Notes: generated by a model not told the origin, from the sequence alone. A stretch of 64,000 bases of DNA from Thermohalobaculum xanthum (GCF_016623495.1 NZ_JAEHHL010000004.1:62001-126000), one strand, 5' to 3'; shown: positions 26,057 to 35,413, numbered from the stretch's first letter. Translations and numbers: made by a program.

Positions 26057-27961
26057 TTAGCTTGCGATTCGAGGACTTGTCGACTGGTCAAGCAGCCGAA
26101 AAATCTGCATCGCGTCGCGCTTTCCGCGGAGCGCGAATTCCCCCAGGCACTCGACAACCTGATCGGGAAGATTGCTGCTGACGCGCGCCGGGTCGGACAG
26201 CAGGATCACGTCGCGCACGCCGTCGTCGAAGGCCTTGCCGAGTTGCTCGAGGCGCGCCGCGGTGTTCACCGTGTCGCCAAGCACCTTGAAGTTGAAGCGG
26301 TGCGCCGCTCCCATGCCGCCGGTCGATGCGATGCCGGTGTGGATGCCCATGCGCAATCTTTGCGGGCCGCCCGGTGGTGCATCCGAGCCCTCGGCGCTCT
26401 CGCGCATCACCTGGCTCAGCCGGCGCGCGGCAGCGCAGCCCGCCGCCGCATGTGCGCGACCGGTGAAGCTTTCGGTGAACACGGCAAGGATGCCGTCGCC
26501 CATGAACTCGACGATCATCCCGCCTTCGGCTTCCACCGCCTCGGTCGCGCGCTGGTAGTAGTGATTGATGACATCGCTGTAGGCCTCGGGGCTGAGCCGG
26601 TCGCCCAGTTCCGTGGAGCCGACCAGGTCGGTGTAGAGCACGGTCGCCGCCTCGGTCCTGAGCGCGCGGCTCGCGGCCTCGGTCCGATCGAGCAACTGCG
26701 CCGCCATCTGGCGGGGCGCCAGGCGTGTGACCATGCGGCGGGCAAAGGCATAGCGCGCCAGCAGCGCCCAGGTGACGAGGAGCGGCAGACCCGCGAACAG
26801 CGGCGTCGCAAAGGGCGGCCAGATGCGAGCGCCAAGGAAGAGCGCGAAGGCTCCGGCGCCATAGAGCGTGCCAAGGCCGAGCACGACGCCGAGGCCTTTC
26901 CACCCTCCCACGAACTGCGCAGCCAGTGCGCCCGTCAGGAGCGTGGCAAAGACGATCGCGGCCGCGACCGACCTGTCCGGGCGCCGCATCACGTCGCCAT
27001 GCAGGATGTTCAGGAAGGCGGTGGCGCCAAGTTCGACACCGCCGATGTCATTGGCGCGCTGATCCGAGATTGGGATCTTGAAGTGGTCCTTCGAGCCAAG
27101 GAAATCGGGATCCGAGACGCCAATGAAAACCGCCGTCCGGCTCAGGTCATCGGGCAGCGGGCGGGGGCTCGATCGGTCGAAGATGTCGCGGAGGCTCCAG
27201 GTCGGGATCGTGCGTGGCGGGCCATAAAGCCATATCGGGCGGATGGCGGGGCCCGTTCCATCCGGCGCCGTCGCCGTGGCGCCCCGATAGAGCGCGGCCG
27301 CCGTTTCGGGGAGCGCCGCAAGCTCCGGGAAATTCAGGTGGTGGCGGACATAGCCCTCGACGAAGTTTCCGCTGGGCGCGCTCACCAGGAACGACGAGGT
27401 TGCGGCAGCCGCCTGCGCGAAGATCGGGCGCGGGCGGACGCGCTGCGGCGGGACGATCGTGCCGCGCCCGACACCCTGCTCGACCGCGTCGCGGATCCGC
27501 TCGAACAGGACGACCGGGGGGGCGGAACGGATTGCGGCCGCCAGTGCCTCGTCGTCCGGGGTCTCGATGCTGAAGAGGATGTCGAAGACCACGAGGCGCG
27601 CCCCGCGCCTGCCAAGTTCATCGAGCAGGCAGGCATGAATGCCACGCGGCATGTCGCTGACGTTGCGCAGCCGCTCGAGCGCGCTGCGGGTTGTCTCGGG
27701 CAGGCAGCGCGGCAGGCTGTCCGAGACGTGCGCGAAGTTCCCCGAGTGGAAGGCGAGCCAGTCCGTGGACTTCTGGTCGAGGGCGATCACGATCGCCTCG
27801 GGTGGCACCGACACGTTCCCGCGCAGGGCGTAGAGCGCCCAGAGCCCAGCGTTGCGCTCGAACCTCTGGCCGGGTTCGCTGAGGAAGAGTCCCGCGAGCG
27901 CCAACGCAAAAAGCACTGCCGCGGCGACGCGAAGCAGGGCGCCACTCATGCTTCGGGACAT
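26057..27961 (-). CDS. CHASE2-domain membrane adenylate/guanylate cyclase (class III)
   Basis: A 634-residue protein with an N-terminal membrane span (about residues 8-27), a periplasmic CHASE2 sensor domain (about 35-325, with AIVIALDQKSTDWL and GARLVVFDILF), three closely spaced spans (about 335-410) and a class III cyclase domain (about 435-620). Metal-binding Asp445 (LYTDLVGST) and Asp489 (EFMGDG) and transition-state Asn566 and Arg570 (DTVNTAARL) are present, so it should be active. The purine-selecting positions are Glu485 and Lys559 rather than the usual Lys and Asp/Thr, so cAMP versus cGMP cannot be assumed. It starts 21 bp after the alcohol dehydrogenase and precedes the FecR-barrel gene. 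Confidence 0.9.
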   Translation of the reverse strand: MSRSMSGALLRVAAAVLFALALAGLFLSEPGQRFERNAGLWALYALRGNVSVPPEAIVIALDQKSTDWLAFHSGNFAHVSDSLPRCLPETTRSALERLRNVSDMPRGIHACLLDELGRRGARLVVFDILFSIETPDDEALAAAIRSAPPVVLFERIRDAVEQGVGRGTIVPPQRVRPRPIFAQAAAATSSFLVSAPSGNFVEGYVRHHLNFPELAALPETAAALYRGATATAPDGTGPAIRPIWLYGPPRTIPTWSLRDIFDRSSPRPLPDDLSRTAVFIGVSDPDFLGSKDHFKIPISDQRANDIGGVELGATAFLNILHGDVMRRPDRSVAAAIVFATLLTGALAAQFVGGWKGLGVVLGLGTLYGAGAFALFLGARIWPPFATPLFAGLPLLVTWALLARYAFARRMVTRLAPRQMAAQLLDRTEAASRALRTEAATVLYTDLVGSTELGDRLSPEAYSDVINHYYQRATEAVEAEGGMIVEFMGDGILAVFTESFTGRAHAAAGCAAARRLSQVMRESAEGSDAPPGGPQRLRMGIHTGIASTGGMGAAHRFNFKVLGDTVNTAARLEQLGKAFDDGVRDVILLSDPARVSSNLPDQVVECLGEFALRGKRDAMQIFRLLDQSTSPRIAS

Positions 27962-27982
27962 GCGCGCGCCGAGGCCGCGGGC

Positions 27983-29149
27983 TCAGAGTGCGCGCTCATA
28001 TATGGCGAGCGCGGCTTCTAGCGTCATCTCGCGCGGGTTGTTGACGAGCAGCCTCGTCTGTTTCATCGCGTCCTCGGCGAGCATCGGGAGATGATTGTGG
28101 CTCACCCCCACGTCCCGAAGCTGCGTGCGCATCCCAAGGTCGGGCCCGAGGGCGGCGAGATTGCCGATGAGCCCGGAGACGCGCATCTCGGGATCGTGCG
28201 CGGCAAGCTCGGGGAAGATCAGGGGCGCAAGTTCCGCGTACATCGCCTCGGTGGCGCCCGTCGGCTCACCGCGGTTGAAGTCGAGAACATGCGGCAGGAC
28301 CATCGCGTTCGAGAGCCCGTGCGGCACCTTGAAATGCCCGCCCAGCGGATAGGCGAGGGCATGCACCGCTGCCACGGGCGCATTCGCGAAGGCCATTCCC
28401 GCGAGCATCGAGCCCAGCAGCATCGCGCCCCGCGTGTCCAGGTCCTCGGGCTCCGAGACCGCCCGGCGGATGTTGGCGCCCAGAAGCCTCAGCGCCTCGC
28501 GCGCCAGGCAATCCGAGACCGGGTTCTTCTTGTGCTTCGAGGTGAACGCCTCGATCGCGTGGACCATGGCGTCGATGCCGGTCGCGACCGTGACCTCGGC
28601 CGGAAGGCCCGTGGTGAGCGCCGCGTCGAGGATTGCGGCATCGGGCAGAAGCTGAGGGGCGACGACACCTTTCTTCTCGGCCTCGCCGGTCGTGACGATC
28701 GCGATGGGCGTCACCTCCGAGCCGGTGCCTGCGGTCGTCGGCGCCAGAACCAGGGGCACGCGCTTGCCCCGCACGTTGCCGATGCCATACATCGCGTCGA
28801 TGGGCTGGCTCTCGCCCAGCAAGACCGCGACCAGCTTCGCGGTATCCATCGGCGAGCCGCCGCCGATCGACAGCACCCCGTCGACGCCCGCGGCACGGCA
28901 GGCCTCGACCGCGGCCAGGACCTTCGGCTCGGGCGGGTCGGCGACGACGTCCGACCAGATGAAGATCTCCAGGCCATGCTCGGCGAGGCCCGCCCGGGCG
29001 AGGTCGGTGAGGCCCGCTCCGATCACGCCGGGGTCGCTGACGAGCGCGACGGTCTTGCATCCCAGCGTCGCCAGGATCTCGCCGGCCTGGGCGATGGACC
29101 CGGGTCCCGAAACGATGCGGGGGGTGGTCTGGAAGGTGAAGGGCGTCAT
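27983..29149 (-). CDS. Iron-containing alcohol dehydrogenase
   Basis: A 388-residue group III alcohol dehydrogenase that oxidises an alcohol or reduces an aldehyde with NAD(P). It has the nucleotide motif VLSIGGGSPMDTAK, the TTAGTGSEVTPIAI loop and metal ligands in GIDAMVHAIEAF (Asp, His) and HALAYPLGGHFKVPHG (two His). The family includes butanol, 1,3-propanediol and lactaldehyde dehydrogenases; the substrate is not clear. It lies 70 bp downstream of the acyl-CoA dehydrogenase and 21 bp upstream of the cyclase, all on one strand. Confidence 0.92.
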   Translation of the reverse strand: MTPFTFQTTPRIVSGPGSIAQAGEILATLGCKTVALVSDPGVIGAGLTDLARAGLAEHGLEIFIWSDVVADPPEPKVLAAVEACRAAGVDGVLSIGGGSPMDTAKLVAVLLGESQPIDAMYGIGNVRGKRVPLVLAPTTAGTGSEVTPIAIVTTGEAEKKGVVAPQLLPDAAILDAALTTGLPAEVTVATGIDAMVHAIEAFTSKHKKNPVSDCLAREALRLLGANIRRAVSEPEDLDTRGAMLLGSMLAGMAFANAPVAAVHALAYPLGGHFKVPHGLSNAMVLPHVLDFNRGEPTGATEAMYAELAPLIFPELAAHDPEMRVSGLIGNLAALGPDLGMRTQLRDVGVSHNHLPMLAEDAMKQTRLLVNNPREMTLEAALAIYERAL

Positions 29150-29219
29150 TGCGGCCTGTCTCCGGCGCGGCTCTCAGACGCCTCAGATGAAACGATGCGC
29201 GGCTCTCATGCAACCCCGC

Positions 29220-30434
29220 TCAGCGCTCGGAAACGGGCAGAGGGGTCGCGGGGGCATCTCCCCGAGCGGCACGCGTCTGCGGCAGCTTCAGGCCGAGTTC
29301 GGCACTCGCCACCTGCGTGCGCAGCACCTGCGCGGTGCCGCCGCCGATGGTGAACATGCGGGCGTCGCGGACCATCCGCTCGAGCGGGCGCGCCCGCGAA
29401 TAACCCGCGGCGCCGTGGAGCTGCAGGGCGTCGTTGGTGACTTTCACGGCGGTCTCGGCCGCCAGGATCTTGGCCTGTGCGGCATAGGTCATGTCGGGGA
29501 AGCCGCCCGCGGGCGCCGAGCGTGCGGCGCGCCAGACCAGCGCCTCGGCGGCCGCAAGGGCGACGGACATGTCGGCGAGGATCCACTGCAATCCCTGGAA
29601 CTCGGCCAGCGGGCGGCCGAACTGCTCACGCTCGCGCAGGTAGTCGCGGGCGAGGCCGAACGCGCCCTGGGCGATCCCGAGCGCAACCGCCGCCGCGCCG
29701 ACGCGCTGGGCGTTGTAGGCTGTCATCAGCTTGGCGAAGCCGCGGGCGGGGTCGCCTTCGGGGATCAGCACCATGTCGTCAGCCACGAAGAGGCCGTCGA
29801 GCAGGATCTCGGTCTCGGGGATGCCCCGGAGGCCCATCGTCGGCTCGCGTCGCCCGATGCCAAGCCCCTCGGCGCCCCTGAGGGCGATGAAGGCGCCGAT
29901 GCCCCGGTCGCGACCGCCCTCGATGACGCGGGCAAAGATGAGGTGCAGGCGCGACACGCCGCCGCCCGTGATCCAGTGTTTGGCGCCGTCGAGAACGTAG
30001 CCACCCGCCACGCGCCGCGCGGTCGTTGCCATCTGTGTCGCCGCCGATCCGGCACCGGGTTCGGTGATGCAGATCGCGGGCTTGTCGCCTGCCAGCACTA
30101 GGTCAGCCGCGAGCCGTTTCTGTGCGTCCGTGCCGTAGGCGAGAATGGCACCCAGGGCGCCCATGTTGGTCTCGACGACGATCCTGGCGGAGACCGCGCA
30201 GTGCCTCGCGATTTCAGTCACGGCCGCGACAGCCGCCAGCAGCGAGGCGCCCCGGCCGCCAAGGGCGATCGGTATCGTCATTCCAGTCAGCCCCGCGTCG
30301 CGCAGCGCCTCGACGTTCTCCCAGGGGTAGCGCTCCTCGCGATCGATTTCGGCGGCGCGTCCTGCGAAGACCGTTTCGGCAAGATGCCGGGCGGTCCGCC
30401 GGATCGCATCTTCGCTTTGGGTGAGATCGACCAT
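29220..30434 (-). CDS. Acyl-CoA dehydrogenase family flavoprotein
   Basis: The 404-residue FAD enzyme has the three-domain layout of acyl-CoA dehydrogenases: an N-terminal helical domain, a central beta domain with CITEPGAGSAATQM and LDGAKHWITGG, and a C-terminal helical domain with YSRARPLERMVRDARMFTIGGGTAQVLR. It should introduce a trans-2 double bond into an acyl-CoA. Chain length and branching are not evident. It diverges from a LysR regulator whose target it may be, and precedes an alcohol dehydrogenase on the same strand. Confidence 0.9.
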   Translation of the reverse strand: MVDLTQSEDAIRRTARHLAETVFAGRAAEIDREERYPWENVEALRDAGLTGMTIPIALGGRGASLLAAVAAVTEIARHCAVSARIVVETNMGALGAILAYGTDAQKRLAADLVLAGDKPAICITEPGAGSAATQMATTARRVAGGYVLDGAKHWITGGGVSRLHLIFARVIEGGRDRGIGAFIALRGAEGLGIGRREPTMGLRGIPETEILLDGLFVADDMVLIPEGDPARGFAKLMTAYNAQRVGAAAVALGIAQGAFGLARDYLREREQFGRPLAEFQGLQWILADMSVALAAAEALVWRAARSAPAGGFPDMTYAAQAKILAAETAVKVTNDALQLHGAAGYSRARPLERMVRDARMFTIGGGTAQVLRTQVASAELGLKLPQTRAARGDAPATPLPVSER

Positions 30435-30562
30435 TGTGCTGCCCTGCCACGATCAAGCTGTTCACGGGTTCGTGATGATGGTAGGTTCTTTCCCTGCCTA
30501 AACGGAAACGAGATATTCTGACGATCTATGTTTAAATTTTTAACTTTACGCCGGATTTGCCA

Positions 30563-31441
30563 ATGAACCTCCGCCAACTTCGCACCTTGGTCGCCATCGC
30601 CGAGCAGGGCAGCTTCACCGCGGCAGGCGAGGCCGTGGGACTGAGCCATTCCGCGGTCAGCTTGCAGGTCAAGGCTTTGGAGGACGAGCTTGGCGTGACG
30701 CTTGCAGACCGGACCTTGCGGCCGCCGCGGCTCACGGATCGCGGTCTGGCTCTGGTCGAACAGGCCCGCCGCGTCGGCCATATCATCGAGGAGATCCGCG
30801 CGCTGGGTGTCGAGGGCACGTTTGCTGGCGCGCTGATGCTCGGCGTCGTGCCGACCGCGCTCGTCTATCTCCTGCCGCCGGCCCTCGCGCGGCTGCAGGC
30901 CGCGCATCCACAGCTATCGATCCGGGTCCGGTCCGGCCTGTCGGGCGATCTGGCGCAAGCCGTTCGCGCGGGCGAGCTCGACACGGCGCTGGTGACCGAG
31001 CCGGTGATCATGCCCGAAGGCCTTACCGCACGCCGCGTGAGCGCGGATCCGCTCGAGCTGATCGCGTCGAACGAGTTCGAGGGTAGCGAACTCGCAGAGT
31101 TGATCCGGCACCATCCCTTCATCTGGTTCAGCCGCAAGACCTGGGCCGGGCAGCAGATCGAACGGGTGCTTGCCGCGCGCAACCTGCGGCCGCGCGAAGC
31201 GATGGAGGTCGATGCCCTCGATGCCGTGGAAGCCCTGGTCCGGGCGGGGCTGGGGATCTCGGTCGTGCCTGCGCGGCATGGCCCGCCGCAGTCGGGGCCG
31301 GCGCTGCGCCGGATCCCGATCGATGGCGAGGATGCCATCCGGAAACTGTGCCTGATCGAGCGCGAGGCGCATCCGCGCGCCCATGTCGTGGGCGCACTGC
31401 ATGCCGAACTCGTCGGCGCGACGACTGCGGTCAGTGCATGA
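30563..31441 (+). CDS. LysR-family transcriptional regulator
   Basis: A 292-residue regulator with an N-terminal winged helix-turn-helix (residues 1-60, FTAAGEAVGLSHSAVSLQVKALE) and a periplasmic-binding-like effector domain (about 88-290). ATG 30563 (MNLRQLRTLVAIAEQ) is the standard LysR start. It diverges from the acyl-CoA dehydrogenase gene over a 128-bp AT-rich gap, the usual arrangement in which a LysR protein controls the divergent gene. The gap contains near-repeats of T/A runs but no clear T-N11-A site that I could single out. Confidence 0.93.
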   Translation: MNLRQLRTLVAIAEQGSFTAAGEAVGLSHSAVSLQVKALEDELGVTLADRTLRPPRLTDRGLALVEQARRVGHIIEEIRALGVEGTFAGALMLGVVPTALVYLLPPALARLQAAHPQLSIRVRSGLSGDLAQAVRAGELDTALVTEPVIMPEGLTARRVSADPLELIASNEFEGSELAELIRHHPFIWFSRKTWAGQQIERVLAARNLRPREAMEVDALDAVEALVRAGLGISVVPARHGPPQSGPALRRIPIDGEDAIRKLCLIEREAHPRAHVVGALHAELVGATTAVSA

Positions 31442-31510
31442 GATCCGGTCGCGCGGCCAACGGGCGGGGGCAGACCCCGAGCGCGCAGGCCATCACGACG
31501 GGCCGCGTGT

Positions 31511-32179
31511 CTACCGGGCCCGGGCGCCGCGCGGCGTCTCGAGCGATGCAAGCAAGTCTGTGAACCGCTCGCCCTGCACCACGATATGCGCTCGCATCGC
31601 TTCGGCGGCCGCTTCGGCGTCGTGCGCGAGGATTGCGCGGACAACCGCCTCGTGCTCGTCGAACGAGTTCTGCACCCGCCCCCGGGCGCGGAGTTGCAGC
31701 CGTCGATACGGCTTCAGGCGGCGGCGCAGCGCGCGGGTCTGGTCGGACAGGAATTCCTGGTGCGCCGCGGCGTCGATCGCTTCGTGGAACGCCTCGTTCT
31801 CGTAGTAGTAGGCATCCTCGTCGGAGGCCGCGGCGGCGGCGGCGCAGGCCTGATGGTGGGCGCAGATCTGCGCCTCGTCGCTCTCGGTCGCGCGCCGCGC
31901 CGCCAGCCGCGCGCAGATCGCCTCGAGTTCGGCCATGACTTCGAACATCTCGACCATGCGTTTCGGGCCGATCTCGGCGACGATCGCGCCCCGCCTCGGC
32001 CGCAGGTCGATCAGACCGCTCGCCGCAAGCTGCATCAGCGCCTCGCGGATCGGCGTGCGCGACACGCCGAAACGCGTCGCCAGCGAAACCTCGTCGAGCC
32101 GCTCGCCCGGCACGAGTTCCCCGGTCAGAATCAGATCCTCGATCTTGTCGTGAAGCAGGTCTGCGCGGCGCCCGGTCAT
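31511..32179 (-). CDS. GntR/FCD-family regulator of malonate genes
   Basis: A 222-residue FadR-subfamily regulator: GntR winged helix domain at about residues 8-70 (GERLDEVSLATRFGVSRTPIREAL) and an FCD ligand-binding domain with acidic and His metal ligands (ENEAFHEAI, SFDEHEAVVRAI). It diverges from dctPQM-matAB, so by analogy with rhizobial MatR it probably represses malonate uptake and use and is released by malonate. Operator-like repeats lie in the gap between them. Confidence 0.88.
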   Translation of the reverse strand: MTGRRADLLHDKIEDLILTGELVPGERLDEVSLATRFGVSRTPIREALMQLAASGLIDLRPRRGAIVAEIGPKRMVEMFEVMAELEAICARLAARRATESDEAQICAHHQACAAAAAASDEDAYYYENEAFHEAIDAAAHQEFLSDQTRALRRRLKPYRRLQLRARGRVQNSFDEHEAVVRAILAHDAEAAAEAMRAHIVVQGERFTDLLASLETPRGARAR

Positions 32180-32237
32180 CGGAAATCTCTGACGGTTTCG
32201 GCTCTTTTCCGATCCTCATAGCGCAACTGCATGCTAA

Positions 32238-32257
32238 ATACAAATTCTTGTATACAA
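32238..32257. promoter_or_regulatory. Overlapping GntR-type operators of the malonate operon
   Basis: The stretch contains ATACAA-ATTC-TTGTAT and, sharing its right arm, the perfect palindrome TTGTATACAA at 32248-32257. This fits operators of FCD-type GntR proteins. A possible -35 TTGACT at 32263 and -10 TATCCC at 32286 follow for the rightward operon. Binding is inferred from form and position between the regulator and its likely targets. Confidence 0.65.
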
Positions 32258-32367
32258 CTTTATTGACTCCCGCATTGTGGCCTCATATCCCTTCGGCAGC
32301 GGCGGGCCATCCGCCCCCGCCAGACGCGAAAAGGGCGAATCGAACCGCCTGTCCAAGGGAGGACGCA

Positions 32368-33357
32368 ATGACCATCAATTTCCGCGTGACCGCCGCAGCC
32401 GTCGTCACAGCTGCCTTGACCGCCAGCGCCGCGCATTCGGCGGAGCTGCGCCTCAGCCATCAGTGGTCGACGAGCGACGTGCGTCACAAGGTTGCCGAGA
32501 TCGTCGCGAACCATGTCGCCGAGGCGGATGTCGATCTCACGATCCAAATCTTTCCGTCGGGCTCGCTGTTCAAGGCGCGCGAGCAGTACAAGCCGCTCAG
32601 CCGCGGGCAGCTCGACATGACCGTGTTTCCCCTGGCCTATGCCGGCGGGATCCGGAATCCCTACAACCTGACCCTGATGCCGGGGCTGGTGAAGAACCAC
32701 GATCATGCCGCGCGGCTCAACGAATCCGAGTTCATGCAGGAGATCGAGAGCATCATGGCCGAGGACGACGTGATGGTCGTCGTGCACGGCTATCTCGCAG
32801 GCGGCTTCGCGGGCACCGACAAGTGCATCACCAAGCCCGATGACGTCGCCGGGCTTCAGACGCGCGCCGCGGGCAAGGCCTTCGAGCAGATGCTTGCCGG
32901 GGCCGGCGCATCGATCGCGTCGATGGCCTCGTCCGAGATCTACAACGCGATGCAGACCGGCGTTCTTCAGGCTGCGAACACCTCGTCGTCGAGCTTCGTG
33001 AGCTACCGCATCTACGAGCAGGTGAAGTGCTTCACGCCGGTCGGCGATTACGCGCTTTGGTTCATGTATCAGCCGCTGCTGATGAACAAGTCGACCTTCG
33101 ACGGGCTGACCGATGCGCAGAAGGCGGCGCTGATGGAAGGGGCCGCCAAGGCCGAGGCCTTCTATCTCGAGGAAGCCAAGAAGGAGGACGCCGAGGCGCG
33201 CCGCGTGTTCGAAGAGGCCGGGGTCGAGATCGCCGACATGACCGGGGACGACTTCAAGGCATGGCAGGCGATCGCCAAGGACACGTCCTACAAGGCCTTC
33301 CTCGAGGGCTCGCCCGAGGGGCAGCGCCTGCTCGACCTCGCGCTTTCAGTCGAGTGA
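32368..33357 (+). CDS. TRAP transporter substrate-binding protein (probably malonate)
   Basis: A 329-residue DctP-family periplasmic binding protein with a signal peptide (MTINFRVTAAAVVTAALTA, cleavage near AHSA-E). The conserved ELRLSHQWSTSDVRH start of the mature chain, the FPSGSLFKAREQYKPL segment and the IYNAMQTGVLQAANT segment mark the family. AAGGGAGG precedes ATG 32368. It heads a run of transporter and malonate enzymes, so the ligand is inferred to be malonate, as in the MatPQM system of rhizobia. Confidence 0.93.
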   Translation: MTINFRVTAAAVVTAALTASAAHSAELRLSHQWSTSDVRHKVAEIVANHVAEADVDLTIQIFPSGSLFKAREQYKPLSRGQLDMTVFPLAYAGGIRNPYNLTLMPGLVKNHDHAARLNESEFMQEIESIMAEDDVMVVVHGYLAGGFAGTDKCITKPDDVAGLQTRAAGKAFEQMLAGAGASIASMASSEIYNAMQTGVLQAANTSSSSFVSYRIYEQVKCFTPVGDYALWFMYQPLLMNKSTFDGLTDAQKAALMEGAAKAEAFYLEEAKKEDAEARRVFEEAGVEIADMTGDDFKAWQAIAKDTSYKAFLEGSPEGQRLLDLALSVE

Positions 33358-33506
33358 TCCCGACTTGCGCGTCAGCCCGGGCCGTCCGGCCCGGGCCTTC
33401 GGGCCCTTGGGGCCCATCGGCGAGCGCTGGTCCGGCACGCCGGCTGTAGCGCGAGACCGCAGCGGCGCCGCCCGCAATGGGCGCGCCGACCTCACGGAGA
33501 GGAAAG

Positions 33507-34097
33507 ATGTCCGGCACGTCGACTGCAATCCCTGCCGCGAAACATGGCGGCAACCCGTTCCTGCGCGCTGTCGGCATTGTCTCGCAGTGTTGCGGCGTCA
33601 TCTCGGCGATGATGATCCTGGCGGCCGTGATCATCACCTGCCAGATGATTTTCGTGCGCTTCGTGCTCAATGCCAGCACGATCTGGCAGACCGAGACGGT
33701 GATCTACCTGATGATCGCCGCGACGATGCTGGGACTTCCCTACGTGCAGTATTTGCGCGGTCACGTGAATGTCGACCTGCTGCCGCTCGCGCTTTCGCGC
33801 GGGCCGCGCAAGCTTCTCGCGGTCGCGACCCTCGGGCTCGCGCTGCTCGTGATCGGCGCGATGCTGTGGCACGGGCTCCATTTCTGGCACGAGGCCTGGG
33901 ATTGGGGCGAGCGGTCGGGCAGCGTCTGGGATCCCAAGCTCTGGGTTCCCTATCTCGCCCTGCCGGTCGGCTTCGGCCTCTATTTCCTCCAGCTGGTGGC
34001 CGACCTCATCGCCATGCTCATGGGCATCGACAAGCCTTTCGGACTGAGTGACGACGTCAGCTTCGTCGAAGCCCGCAGCGCGGGGGAGACCGAATAA
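33507..34097 (+). CDS. TRAP transporter small permease (DctQ type)
   Basis: A 196-residue inner-membrane protein with four hydrophobic segments (near residues 22-45, 60-80, 102-122, 148-170) and the family sequence FVRFVLNASTIWQTE. It forms the small membrane subunit of the TRAP transporter with the next gene. ATG 33507 has a GGAGAGGAAAG site. Its stop shares a base with the start of the large permease (TAATG), showing tight coupling. Confidence 0.92.
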   Translation: MSGTSTAIPAAKHGGNPFLRAVGIVSQCCGVISAMMILAAVIITCQMIFVRFVLNASTIWQTETVIYLMIAATMLGLPYVQYLRGHVNVDLLPLALSRGPRKLLAVATLGLALLVIGAMLWHGLHFWHEAWDWGERSGSVWDPKLWVPYLALPVGFGLYFLQLVADLIAMLMGIDKPFGLSDDVSFVEARSAGETE

Positions 34098-35413
34098 TGG
34101 ATCCGCTGTTCCTCGGCGCCATTGTCGCCATCGCCACGATCGTCGTGCTGTTCTCAGGCGTTTCGGTGGCCACCGGGCTTCTGATCGTCTCGGCAGGCTT
34201 CCTGATCGTGTTCGACGGGATGAGCTCGCTCAGCCTCCTGCCCGAGATCTTCTTCGGCAAGCTCGACAACTTCGCGCTCCTGTCGATCCCGATGTTCATC
34301 ATCATGGGGGCGGCGATCGCGTCGACCCGCGCGGGCGCCGATCTCTACGAAGCCCTCGACCGCTGGCTCACGCGCGTCCCCGGAGGCCTCGTGGTCTCCA
34401 ATCTCGGGGCCTGCGCGCTCTTCGCGGCGATGTCGGGGTCTAGTCCCGCCACCTGCGCGGCCATCGGCAAGATGGGCATCCCCGAGATGCGCAAGCGTGG
34501 ATATCCCGACGGCGTCGCCGCCGGCTCGATCGCCGCCGGGGGGACGCTGGGCATTCTCATCCCGCCATCGGTGACGATGATCGTCTACGGCATCGCGACC
34601 GAGACATCGATCGGCCGGCTGTTCCTCGCTGGGGTCATCCCGGGGCTGCTGCTCGTGGCGTTGTTCATGGCCTGGTCGGTCTACTCGACCTGGCGCAAGC
34701 GCGGCCTCGAGGTCCTCGCCGGTCGCAGCTTCACCTGGCGCGAGCGCTTCGAAATCATGCCGCGCGTCCTGCCATTCCTGCTCATCATCCTGGGCGTGCT
34801 CTACGCGATGTATGGCGGCGTGGCGACGCCGTCCGAGACGGCCGCCGTCGGCGCGCTGCTCTGCCTTCTGATAGCGATGATCATCTACCGGCTGTGGTCG
34901 TTCAGCTCGCTCTGGGTCGTGCTGCGCGACTCGACGCGCGAGAGCGTGATGATCCTCTTCATCATCGGCGCCGCGGGCGTGTTCAGCTACATGCTCTCGT
35001 CGCTCTTCATCACGCAGTCGATCGCCGAATGGATCGGCACGCTCGACGTGAACCGCTGGGTTCTGATGCTGGCCATCAACGTCTTCCTGCTGATCGCGGG
35101 CTTCTTCCTGCCCCCGGTCGCGGTGATCCTGATGGCCGCGCCGATCCTGCTGCCGATCGTGACCACGGCGGGCTTCGATCCCTACTGGTTCGCGGTCGTG
35201 CTGACCATCAACATGGAGATCGGCCTGATCTCGCCGCCGGTCGGTCTCAATCTCTACGTCATCAACGGCATCGCGCCCGACATCAAGCTGAAGACGATCC
35301 TGTGGGGATCGATGCCCTTCGTACTGTGCATGGTGTTGGCGATCATCCTTCTGTGCCTGATGCCCGGCCTGGCGACGTGGTTGCCGAACGCCGTCATGGG
35401 GCCCGCAGTCTGA
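34097..35413 (+). CDS. TRAP transporter large permease (DctM type)
   Basis: A 438-residue membrane protein with about 12 helices that carries the sodium-driven substrate path of the TRAP transporter. Family features include SIPMFIIMGAAIASTRAGADLY, FAAMSGSSPATCAAIGKMG and the GTLGILIPPSVTMIVYG motif. The start overlaps the small permease stop, and the stop overlaps the start of the malonyl-CoA decarboxylase gene (TGATG), so transport and metabolism are translated together. Confidence 0.94.
   Translation: MDPLFLGAIVAIATIVVLFSGVSVATGLLIVSAGFLIVFDGMSSLSLLPEIFFGKLDNFALLSIPMFIIMGAAIASTRAGADLYEALDRWLTRVPGGLVVSNLGACALFAAMSGSSPATCAAIGKMGIPEMRKRGYPDGVAAGSIAAGGTLGILIPPSVTMIVYGIATETSIGRLFLAGVIPGLLLVALFMAWSVYSTWRKRGLEVLAGRSFTWRERFEIMPRVLPFLLIILGVLYAMYGGVATPSETAAVGALLCLLIAMIIYRLWSFSSLWVVLRDSTRESVMILFIIGAAGVFSYMLSSLFITQSIAEWIGTLDVNRWVLMLAINVFLLIAGFFLPPVAVILMAAPILLPIVTTAGFDPYWFAVVLTINMEIGLISPPVGLNLYVINGIAPDIKLKTILWGSMPFVLCMVLAIILLCLMPGLATWLPNAVMGPAV

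Noticed and set aside
26243-28021. 592-codon plus-strand open frame
   Set aside because: Antisense to the CHASE2 cyclase; composition is shadow-like.
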